From positions 1 through 5,644 of the forward strand of contig JAFEEV010000058.1 of assembly GCA_018240935.1 (NCBI GenBank): 5,644 bases of DNA. Direction: 5' to 3'. A program made the translations under genes and the position numbers. Numbering within the stretch: position 1 is the stretch's first letter; the number at the start of each line of letters is the position of its first letter. The notes under the pieces were generated by a model. The model ran no database searches. It saw nothing but the letters and a program-made list of their open reading frames with translations, and was not told where the DNA came from. Below, piece by piece: positions 1-5,644 of the stretch. The stretch is from Pseudomonadota bacterium. GTDB lineage: Bacteria > Pseudomonadota > Gammaproteobacteria > Burkholderiales > Nitrosomonadaceae.

Positions 1-1293
1 CGCCGCTGGCGGCGATAGCCAATAGCCGATGTCCAGCAGGGCCGCTTGCGGCAGTTGCGGCAGGCGGGGTTTGACCGCCGGTAATTGCAGCACGCGCCGC
101 AGCCGCTGCCGCCGCTCGAGCGGCGGCAATTCCATCAACCTGGCAGCAAAGTCCGCATCGATCAATCCGGCCTTCCGCAATGCTTCCGCTATTCGCGCAT
201 ATAACTCTTCGTGCACTTCTCCGGCGTACTGTTCCGGTGACGTTTCCCGCAGTATTTCTTCGTCGCTGCTTGTTGCTTTTGCTCCGCTCCGCGCCGCGGC
301 GTGATTGCCGTTCCGGTGTTTCAGCAAAGCCGGTTGCTCCGCCGGTCCATGCCGCGGATGTTGTAAATACAGGCTGCTCACCGTTTGCAGTGCAGCATGA
401 AACGCGCCGCTGATTTTTCCTTCCTGATGGAATTGCGTGGCCGCTTGTCTGATGCGGTGCAGCACCGGCGATGATGCTTGCGCATGCTGCGGCACTATCG
501 TTTTGATCAGCCGATCCAGCAAAATCGTCCAATTACCGGGTAACGGATTCGATTCCAGCAGCATCCTGAAGAGCTGTTCCCATACCGGACGAATCCGTTC
601 CGATTGTACCGCCGGACTGGAGTCCACCTCAGACAGCGCATGCTGATATATCGACAAGAAATCCAACAGCGGACGCGCATCGGCCGGTGCGATCCCGGTC
701 AAAACATTTTCCAGAGAACGATGCGAAAACTGCGCAACCAGACGGCCGATCGCTGCCGTCCGTTGCGCCGCGGTCAGACGCTTGAGCAACGTAATCCAGG
801 CTTCCCGGGCATCGTGCTGCTGCACGATCTGCCGCAGCACGTTCTCGTGCGCGTACCGGTCAGCCGCATCGATATGCCAGGGCATGCGGCCCGTCAGCAA
901 GAAATCCTGCAAAATCTCCAGATCCGTTTGCATTTTGTTCAATCGCCGGGCGGGCGGCATTCCGGCCGTCACGGAATCCGGCGGTTGATGATGTTCTTGC
1001 AACCGCCGCAATCGTTCGCGCAGCTTTTCCTGCACACGCCGCACCAATTCGGTATAAAAATCGCTGCTGGCAATGTCGCCGAGATCGATTTCCACGTGAT
1101 CCAACCGCCATACGGCGCCTGTTTGGTCGAATTCATCCAGGACCGAATCAATGACAGGCAACAGTTTTTCCGTCAGCAAGGCGCTCATCTCCGGCTCAAA
1201 CGCATTGGCTTGCGCCAGCGAATCGAATGAGCAATCGAAAACGAATTCATCGATACGATGCGCTATCGATACGGTATTAAAGCCAGCGTTCAC
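1..1293 (-). CDS. Contractile injection system tape-measure protein, N-terminal part (cut by left edge)
   Basis: Seen: an open frame of 431 codons with no stop as far as position 1, so the C-terminus lies outside the window. The start is GTG at 1293, because an in-frame TAG lies at 1330-1332 and no other usable start codon lies between; a GGAG sits 6 nt upstream. Residues 12-60 are helical and rich in D/E/L. RLDHVEIDLGDI is at residues 63-74 and FLLTGRMPWHI at 131-141. After that come repeated helical segments such as ENVLTGIAPADARPLLDFL, then a flexible polar and Ala-rich linker at about residues 325-350, and more helices. Known: an N-terminal (I/L)D.LE.DLG motif followed by a FL.tG.lPWw motif marks the CIS tape-measure family (Afp14-like), which sets tube length during assembly. 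Context: the start overlaps the end of the baseplate gene by 17 nt, matching the baseplate-then-tape-measure order of Afp-type loci. No transmembrane segment or signal peptide is visible. The family call is firm; total length and ruler function cannot be judged here. Confidence 0.85.
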   Translation of the reverse strand, partial: MNAGFNTVSIAHRIDEFVFDCSFDSLAQANAFEPEMSALLTEKLLPVIDSVLDEFDQTGAVWRLDHVEIDLGDIASSDFYTELVRRVQEKLRERLRRLQEHHQPPDSVTAGMPPARRLNKMQTDLEILQDFLLTGRMPWHIDAADRYAHENVLRQIVQQHDAREAWITLLKRLTAAQRTAAIGRLVAQFSHRSLENVLTGIAPADARPLLDFLSIYQHALSEVDSSPAVQSERIRPVWEQLFRMLLESNPLPGNWTILLDRLIKTIVPQHAQASSPVLHRIRQAATQFHQEGKISGAFHAALQTVSSLYLQHPRHGPAEQPALLKHRNGNHAAARSGAKATSSDEEILRETSPEQYAGEVHEELYARIAEALRKAGLIDADFAARLMELPPLERRQRLRRVLQLPAVKPRLPQLPQAALLDIGYWLSPPAA

Positions 1294-4200
1294 ATTCCGC
1301 TCCGCTTCTGTTGCGCAACAAGAAAGACACTAATTTTTCCGATGCGCTGTTTAAGCGCTCGAAACCGTTTTGGCGATGCGCTTGGTGCGCCTGTTGCAAA
1401 CAGAACAACCAGCGCTTATAGCGTTGCTCGAAATCCTGCAGGTATACAAAGTCGAGCCAGTAGAACTCGGCTACGATATGAGCCGGAAGATTTTTCAGCA
1501 CCGTTTCCTCAGCGAATTTTCTGAATGCGGTATTGGAAAATCGTGCTGTCCAGGACGGAAAAATCACACTGACACGAAAATCGAAAAATGCCTCTCCCTC
1601 GGGAATCGCCGCAAACGAATCCTTGCCTCTGGGCCGCAGCAGCACATGTTCGACGAGATGAAAACGCTCGCACGCCACATTAAGCTGCGTCAGCGCGCTG
1701 CAAAACTCGTGCGCGTAACGCGCCGCCGCAGCCCGGTCACGCTTGCGGCTCAACGGCCACAAACGGGCGCTTGACGCGGATTTCAAACACACCACCGTTT
1801 CCTTGCCGGAGCTTACCAAGCGATAATTCTTTAATTCGACGCCTTCTTTGAATACGCTATAACAAAAGGGCGGAAGCTTGGCCGGAACGGCAATTTCGGC
1901 AAACTGCTCTTCATCGATTGCCAGCGGAATCGCGCGCGCTTCCATTTCCTCCGGCAAGAACCGCATACTGTTCGCCACAATACGATCGGGAATCAGGCGG
2001 CTGTTCTTTTGCGTGAGCACATCGGTGATCAGTGAAATCCGGTCGAATTGCGTCAATCCCAGCAAAATACTGATGCGTTTATGCGCACCGGCCAAATTTT
2101 CCTCGTTATCTTCATGCTGCGCGCACAACGCCGGTTTCAGGTAATTGAACCCTTTCCCCCGGTCGCGCGTAATATCTTTGATGCATTTCAAAAAATTGAT
2201 TTTGTTCTCGATCATCCAGCGGTTGCGGCTGGGACGCCGGTAGCAATCGAATTGCTGCAACGCCGCTTGCGGATATTGCTCGCCGTACATGGCCAGCAAG
2301 GTATCCAATGCCCGGCTTCGACGGTCGCCGAAGTTATCGTAATGCCGCAGGATGCCGGCCAGCACGGCTTGGCTGTCGTGAGCGTCTTTCACGTACAGCG
2401 GCTCGATGCCGGGAATATTGCCGTTATCGAGCGATTGAGAGAAATAGGATTGCTTTAACCCGGCATCCAGCGAAAACAAGCGCGGCATTTCCTGCACATG
2501 CTGCAAATAATCCGCCATCAGTTGTTCGAAGGGAAACAGGTATGCCTTGAGCTGCTTCGCCTTGGCTTTAACCTCGGGCGGCTTGGAGTGCGGAATGCCG
2601 TAGCGGTTAATCCCGTATGCCGCCGGAAAGTGGTTCTGAATCGAATAATACTCCGCCGCAACGCGCCGCTCCCCCTTGGGCGGCGGAATCAAATGCGCAA
2701 ATGACGGACGGTTGTTCCGGAAAGCGTGATATTCAAAAACCAGCTTCCTGAGTTCCAGTTGGGTTTCCTCCAGCAACGCTTCATCTTGCCGGTTTTCATA
2801 AAACCTAAAGCCCGGCGTCTGCCCGTCATGATCCTTACGGCTGACATCGTGCGGAAGAACCAGGCGGAGAATCTGTTGCGGTTTTGCGGAGCGCGGAAAA
2901 CTCAAACCGGGGAAAGCATGCCGCGACGAATCGTAGGAAATACTGGTGTGTTTCTTGTTGTCCCGATCGATCAGATACAGGTCGCGCACTTTGATGACAC
3001 CGTCAATCCGGCTGACCATGGTAATCAAGTCAACCACGCTGATCACTTCGTCCCCTTCGGTAAAACACTGGTCGCTGATAAACCCGTGTTGCGTTAGCGG
3101 GCCGGTAAAAATCCGCTCGTAATTGCCGGTTTGACTCAGAATGGATTCATAGCGGTCGACCTGAATACCGGAAGAAATGGAATGCGCGCATTTGAGAAAA
3201 ATCTCGGCGTAAATCTTGGCTCTGTTATGGGCGGGCTGGATTTCAACTTCGCCCGCCAGAAAATAGGGCACTGTACGAATGATCTCGACCTGATCGATAT
3301 CCTCGCAAAGATTGCGATGCGCCGCAAAAACCGACCGCACCTTCTGTATCACGGCGGATTCGTCCCATTGTCCACCGGCCTGATCCGGTGCGCCGATTTT
3401 GGAAACCAAACCGTTTGCGGTTTCCTGTAATTCCGCGTCCAATTCGCGTAATGCGCTTTCAAACGCGGATAACGGCGTAACCAGTTTATCCGGCAGCGCA
3501 CTGTCACGCGCGGTTTCGCTGTCCGCCGCGGACTCGAATACGGGCAGAACATTTTCCAGCGCGTCATCGAGCGCAACCGCCAGTTTGCGCAACACGTCAT
3601 TCAATCTTGCGCTCAAACCGGAACTGGACGGCGAATCCATGATGACTGACCAGAGATTGCCGATCTGACGCCAGATACTATCCAGGCTGGCCAGAATCGC
3701 GTCCAGTTGACGCAGGATGCCGCCGATTTGATCAACCGGCTGCCCGGCCGCTTGCGTTGACGAATCCGCTGCCGCGCTAATGCTGCGCCCGCTGTTCAGG
3801 TTCTCGTACTGTTCATCCAGCTCAGCGCCGAGCCGGTCGAGGCTTGCGCGAATACGCTCGGAAACCGTATGGATCTGTTCCAGTTTGCCCGATTGTTCGC
3901 TCAGAGCGCCGTTTTGTTTTTGCGCGCGGGCATGATGCTGCATCAATTCGTCATCAAGCTTGACAAACACGGTATAAAGACCGGCCGCAGCGCCCGGTTC
4001 CAGCCAGGCATAATCTATCTCGGGAATCGCGTCGTAGAGAATTTTCTGGTAATCGATGCCGGTAACGGCCGAACTGGGAAAAATTTCTTCCGGCGGGAAA
4101 AGCGCTTGGCGCTGAAAATCTATGTTGTTTTTCTCATCGGTCAGATAATCCTGAACGGCAAACCCGGAACGGTAGGAAAGATCGGTCAATCCGTAGCACA

Positions 4201-4360
4201 GCTGTTCCAGAATGGTCACGCCGGGATCGTGCAGGTTATAGTCGGTCCATACCGCGCCGCACAAATCCTGAATTCTGCCGATGCCTTCTTTTCTTAATGT
4301 CTCAAAATCCAATCCGTCGGGATCGGTTCTGACTCGCGGAATTTGCTCAGATACCGGCAT
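1277..4360 (-). CDS. Large baseplate-type protein of a contractile injection system (Afp11/Afp12-like)
   Basis: Seen: 1027 aa from ATG 4360. An in-frame ATG at 4393 would add 11 basic residues (MIGIRPRLRKR). I prefer 4360 because it overlaps the previous gene by 14 nt rather than 47, but neither start has a clear ribosome site. Blocks in 1027-aa numbering: WTDYNLHDPGVTILE at 38-52; a helical, polar insertion at about 137-334; HRNLCED at 348-354; IFTGPLTQHGF at 417-427; a VVDLITMVSRIDGVIKVRDL stretch at 442-461; QNHFPAAYGINRYGIP at 575-590; KQLKAYLFPFEQL at 602-614; HLVEHVLLRPR at 901-911; FRVSVIFPSWTARF at 928-941. Known: the W.dyN.HDPG(I/V)T.LE block is the signature of gp6/baseplate-J-related proteins of phage tails and CIS, which form the wedges around the spike and hold the sheath. 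Inferred: position just before the tape-measure gene favours an Afp12-type role, but Afp11-type is possible. It is probably cytoplasmic, built into the particle, with no membrane segments. Confidence 0.8.
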   Translation of the reverse strand: MPVSEQIPRVRTDPDGLDFETLRKEGIGRIQDLCGAVWTDYNLHDPGVTILEQLCYGLTDLSYRSGFAVQDYLTDEKNNIDFQRQALFPPEEIFPSSAVTGIDYQKILYDAIPEIDYAWLEPGAAAGLYTVFVKLDDELMQHHARAQKQNGALSEQSGKLEQIHTVSERIRASLDRLGAELDEQYENLNSGRSISAAADSSTQAAGQPVDQIGGILRQLDAILASLDSIWRQIGNLWSVIMDSPSSSGLSARLNDVLRKLAVALDDALENVLPVFESAADSETARDSALPDKLVTPLSAFESALRELDAELQETANGLVSKIGAPDQAGGQWDESAVIQKVRSVFAAHRNLCEDIDQVEIIRTVPYFLAGEVEIQPAHNRAKIYAEIFLKCAHSISSGIQVDRYESILSQTGNYERIFTGPLTQHGFISDQCFTEGDEVISVVDLITMVSRIDGVIKVRDLYLIDRDNKKHTSISYDSSRHAFPGLSFPRSAKPQQILRLVLPHDVSRKDHDGQTPGFRFYENRQDEALLEETQLELRKLVFEYHAFRNNRPSFAHLIPPPKGERRVAAEYYSIQNHFPAAYGINRYGIPHSKPPEVKAKAKQLKAYLFPFEQLMADYLQHVQEMPRLFSLDAGLKQSYFSQSLDNGNIPGIEPLYVKDAHDSQAVLAGILRHYDNFGDRRSRALDTLLAMYGEQYPQAALQQFDCYRRPSRNRWMIENKINFLKCIKDITRDRGKGFNYLKPALCAQHEDNEENLAGAHKRISILLGLTQFDRISLITDVLTQKNSRLIPDRIVANSMRFLPEEMEARAIPLAIDEEQFAEIAVPAKLPPFCYSVFKEGVELKNYRLVSSGKETVVCLKSASSARLWPLSRKRDRAAAARYAHEFCSALTQLNVACERFHLVEHVLLRPRGKDSFAAIPEGEAFFDFRVSVIFPSWTARFSNTAFRKFAEETVLKNLPAHIVAEFYWLDFVYLQDFEQRYKRWLFCLQQAHQAHRQNGFERLNSASEKLVSFLLRNRSGAECERWL
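1300..1303 (-). promoter_or_regulatory. Ribosome binding site for the GTG-started tape-measure gene
   Basis: On the minus strand the bases before the start read GCGGAGCGGAATGTG, giving a GGAG core 6 nt from the GTG at 1293. This supports the GTG start; the overlapping ATG at 1295 is followed at once by TGA and cannot serve. The site lies inside the last codons of the upstream baseplate gene, as expected for translational coupling. Confidence 0.55.
3359..3952 (-). other. Predicted helical / coiled-coil insertion within the baseplate-type protein
   Basis: This stretch encodes about residues 137-334 of the baseplate protein, between the beta-like YTVFVKLDDE segment and HRNLCED. It lacks the conserved look of its flanks. 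It consists of amphipathic helices with Leu/Ile spaced roughly as heptads (IGGILRQLDAILASLDSIW, LNDVLRKLAVALDDALENVL, FESALRELDAELQETANGLV) separated by Ser/Ala/Gln/Pro-rich linkers (SISAAADSSTQAAGQPVDQ, MDSPSSSG, GAPDQAGGQ). From memory of the family, the two flanking blocks are usually close together, so this looks like an added module. That comparison is inference and was not checked by alignment. Confidence 0.5.
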
Positions 4361-4676
4361 ACGCTTTCGCAGCCGGGGACGAATGCCGATCATCCGGCTG
4401 CGCCTGAATCTGCTGATGCAAATCGGCCAGCAGCTCGTGCACGCGATGATAAGGCATATTACCCAGCGCCTTGATGGTCAGCGCAAGCTCGGCTTCGGTC
4501 AGAACGAACCGTTGCCGTTCATGCTGCGCGCAACCGGGGGCGAACAATTCGTTAGCTTGCTGGTTCAATTTGCCGATCAGCTCGAAAACGGTTTTAAACG
4601 GCAGCTCGGCCAGCGCTTCCAGCAGCAGGCCGCCTTCTTGCACATTCAACCGTAGGGTCAGAACACGCGCGGACAT
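4347..4676 (-). CDS. Small helical protein with two tandem related halves, CIS locus
   Basis: Seen: 109 aa starting at ATG 4676, one base after the stop of the upstream fibre gene, with an AGGAGG 9 nt upstream. A longer frame starting at 4739 exists, but it would lie inside the fibre gene and lacks that ribosome site. Residues 10-43 and 59-92 align without gaps with about 12 identities in 34, sharing the pattern L....E..L...AL...P...V.EL...L.QQ. Each half is probably a pair of helices around ALAELPF or ALGNMPY. The N-terminus (ARVLTLRLNV) may be a short strand, and the tail from 93 on is polar and probably disordered. There is no signal peptide or membrane segment. Function is unknown to me. 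Its place between fibre and baseplate genes, with both junctions tightly coupled, suggests a structural adaptor or assembly factor, but a regulator or immunity-like role is not excluded. Confidence 0.8.
   Translation of the reverse strand: MSARVLTLRLNVQEGGLLLEALAELPFKTVFELIGKLNQQANELFAPGCAQHERQRFVLTEAELALTIKALGNMPYHRVHELLADLHQQIQAQPDDRHSSPAAKAYAGI
4401..4649 (-). repeat. Protein-level internal duplication in the 109-aa protein
   Basis: The first copy is encoded at 4548-4649 (residues 10-43) and the second at 4401-4502 (residues 59-92). Shared positions include L, E, L, the pair AL, P, V, the pair EL, L and the pair QQ near the end. The similarity is clear in protein but not obvious in DNA, so the duplication is old. 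The spacer (residues 44-58) contains the only cysteine and a short charged HERQR stretch. Confidence 0.6.
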
Positions 4677-4677
4677 G

Positions 4678-5499
4678 TTATTTTTCCTCCTGCCGCTTGC
4701 GCAAAACTTTCGGATAACCGGATTCCGCCCCGCTTTCACTGCCGTACATGGCCGGATCCTGCCATAACCGGGTCAGGTAATAACTGACCCAAATTTTGTC
4801 GCCGTAAGACGATCCCACCCGGAGTTGCAGCGTGTATTCGAAATTCTCGGCATTCGCGCCGCGTTCCCAGCGCAGTTCCAGGCGGTTGCACTTGGCGCCG
4901 AAGTGCGCCTGATGATAGGTGATGTGGCTCTTATCGTTATAAGCGTTGAGCGCCAAGGCGTGCAGCAAGGCATACTTGCCGTCGCCGTCCTTCCCGCCGA
5001 CACCGGCCACCACTTCGAAGGCCTGGCAACCCGTCAGCGTTTCGGTAATATTGTGCCAATTGCCGTCGGCGGGCACCGGCAGCTCTCCGCGGCGCCCGAT
5101 TCTGCCGAAGGAAGCGATCGTGCCGGCGACATCCAGCTCGAAGCGGGGATTGCCGGTATTGATGCCGACGCCCGCCTTGGCCGCACCGCCGGGTTCAGTA
5201 CTGGGAGCGCTGCGCAATGTCAGAACATGCGGATTCTGTTGATCGCCGAAACTCAAATTCCCCGTCGCCTTATCGATACCGGCCGACCATAGGGAGCTGA
5301 GCGTCGACATATTCTGATAAAAACTCATCAATTTGCCGTCACCCAGCTGAAATATTTTCAGTCCGTCTTCGACCGTTTTTTCAAATCCGTCGTCGATCAG
5401 ATTCAGCGTCGAATCGATCAGATCGGCAAACGCAACTTCAGTCGGCATCTTGCCGTTCTTGAACTTGGCCTCTAGTGTTTTTCTATCTTTTCGCGCCAT
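4678..5499 (-). CDS. Tail-fibre-like appendage protein of a contractile injection system
   Basis: Seen: 273 aa from ATG 5499. Three parts are visible. Residues 1-45 form a helical module with RKDRKTLEAKFKNGKMPTE and FADLIDSTLNLIDDGFEK, which opens directly at the start codon and so supports it. Residues 78-135 form a fibre-like stretch with ATGNLSFGDQQNPHVLTLRS and one VGINTGNPRFELDVAG unit, a motif common in trimeric phage and CIS fibres. Residues 136-250 form a beta-rich domain with WHNITETLTGCQAFEVVAG, GKYALLHALALNAYN, HFGAKCNRLELRW and LTRLWQDP. Known: VGI.T..P...L.V.G units lie in the shafts of tail fibres, often before a receptor-binding or chaperone head. Inferred: the N-terminal module docks to the baseplate and the C-terminal domain contacts a ligand or caps the shaft. 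I see no peptidase S74 self-cleaving chaperone. The gene overlaps the upstream gene by 28 nt and has only a weak ribosome site (GACGAAAA). It is much shorter than typical adhesive fibres, so it could instead be a baseplate decoration. Confidence 0.7.
   Translation of the reverse strand: MARKDRKTLEAKFKNGKMPTEVAFADLIDSTLNLIDDGFEKTVEDGLKIFQLGDGKLMSFYQNMSTLSSLWSAGIDKATGNLSFGDQQNPHVLTLRSAPSTEPGGAAKAGVGINTGNPRFELDVAGTIASFGRIGRRGELPVPADGNWHNITETLTGCQAFEVVAGVGGKDGDGKYALLHALALNAYNDKSHITYHQAHFGAKCNRLELRWERGANAENFEYTLQLRVGSSYGDKIWVSYYLTRLWQDPAMYGSESGAESGYPKVLRKRQEEK
4686..4691 (-). promoter_or_regulatory. Strong Shine-Dalgarno (AGGAGG) for the 109-aa gene
   Basis: On the minus strand AGGAGG lies 9 nt before the ATG at 4676. 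It is embedded in the last codons of the fibre gene (those for the RKRQEEK tail), and the fibre stop codon ends one base before the ATG. It fixes the start of the small gene at 4676 and is the best ribosome site in the window, suggesting the small protein is made at a higher level than its neighbours. Confidence 0.75.
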
Positions 5500-5644
5500 T
5501 TTTCGTCAGAAATTATAAAAGTGCTGCCAATTTCGAGCTCGCCGATTCCGGTAATCTGCGGCTCGATCACATCGTAACGGTCGTCCAGCTCGATAAAATG
5601 CTGCTGGATCGGCGCTACGATGCTCCAGGGATAGACCGGGATTA
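5472..5644 (-). CDS. C-terminal 56 residues of an unidentified protein (cut by right edge)
   Basis: Seen: an open frame entering from the right edge, first full codon at 5642, ending with TAG at 5472-5474. It overlaps the start of the fibre gene by 28 nt in another frame. The peptide contains IPVYPWSIVAPIQQHFIELD, then RYDVIEPQITGIGELEIGST and FIISDEKWREKIEKH at the end. The main part looks like alternating beta strands with Pro/Gly turns, followed by a short charged helix that spans the overlap. I do not recognise a named family from this piece. Its position, upstream of and coupled to fibre and baseplate genes, makes another baseplate or spike component likely; this is inference from context only. 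That it is coding is supported by the uninterrupted frame, the gene packing and the absence of any other gene covering this end. Confidence 0.65.
   Translation of the reverse strand, partial: IPVYPWSIVAPIQQHFIELDDRYDVIEPQITGIGELEIGSTFIISDEKWREKIEKH

Noticed and set aside
280..305. GC-rich palindrome-like stretch (CCGCGCCGCGGCG) considered as a terminator or site
   Set aside because: It lies inside the coding frame of the tape-measure protein in an Ala/Arg-rich linker, with no U-tract or long stem.
860..1151. Minus-strand frames of 60 and 83 codons within the tape-measure gene
   Set aside because: They are alternative frames inside a longer frame on the same strand that carries the family motifs.
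604..1230. A 208-codon plus-strand open frame opposite the tape-measure gene
   Set aside because: It is antisense to a frame with clear family motifs, is rich in Arg/Gln/His as expected from the complement of Leu/Ala/Glu-rich helices, and has no recognisable domain.
1270..1300. A possible ATG start at 1295 for the tape-measure gene
   Set aside because: The ATG is followed immediately by TGA; the overlapping GTG at 1293 opens the long frame.
1370..3097. Several plus-strand open frames of 80-140 codons opposite the baseplate gene (for example 2048-2458 and 2726-3097)
   Set aside because: They mirror the coding strand of the baseplate protein, show no motifs, and the opposite frame is continuous with conserved blocks along its whole length.
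4677..4739. A longer 130-aa version of the small helical protein starting at 4739
   Set aside because: The extra 21 residues fall inside the fibre coding sequence, while ATG 4676 has AGGAGG 9 nt upstream and sits one base from the fibre stop.
4825..5292. A 155-codon plus-strand open frame opposite the fibre gene
   Set aside because: It lies entirely within the fibre coding region, whose repeat and domain motifs are clear, and has no ribosome site or motif of its own.

Overview
The window is a densely packed minus-strand operon fragment that I read as part of a contractile injection system (CIS) structural locus, of the extracellular CIS / Afp-PVC-like type. Transcription runs from the right edge to the left edge. 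In that order the genes are: (A) the last 56 codons of an unidentified protein (5472-5644, cut by the right edge); (B) a 273-aa fibre-like appendage protein (4678-5499); (C) a 109-aa helical protein made of two related halves (4347-4676); (D) a baseplate-type protein of about 1027 aa (1277-4360); and (E) the first 431 residues of a CIS tape-measure protein (1-1293, running off the left edge).

The two strongest assignments come from motifs read directly in the translations. Gene D carries the baseplate-type signature WTDYNLHDPGVTILE near its N-terminus, followed by a series of other blocks: HRNLCED, IFTGPLTQHGF, QNHFPAAYGI, KQLKAYLFPFEQL, HLVEHVLLRPR and a C-terminal FRVSVIFPSWTARF block. Gene E carries the N-terminal RLDHVEIDLGDI and FLLTGRMPWH motifs typical of CIS tape-measure proteins. 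B has an N-terminal RKD..TLE..F..G..PT..F.DLIDS module, one VGINTGNPRFELDVAG repeat of the kind found in phage-tail-like fibres, and a C-terminal beta-rich domain. It is the candidate receptor-contacting or baseplate-decorating part.

The genes are almost certainly co-translated: A and B overlap by 28 nt, B and C are separated by 1 nt, C and D overlap by 14 nt (47 nt with the alternative start), and D and E overlap by 17 nt. No gap exceeds one base, and I see no promoter, terminator, RNA gene, mobile element or CRISPR. The promoter and the rest of the machine (tube, sheath, spike, gp25-like protein, ATPase, cap and any toxin cargo) must lie outside the window, if present.

Base composition is moderately GC and codon use looks uniform. 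Shine-Dalgarno-type sites (AGGAGG, GGAG) precede two starts. This fits a Gram-negative bacterium, perhaps a beta- or gammaproteobacterium, but the window has no taxonomic marker and that is a weak guess. The least ordinary parts are a long predicted helical insertion inside D, the internal duplication in C, and the compact fibre B placed ahead of the baseplate gene.
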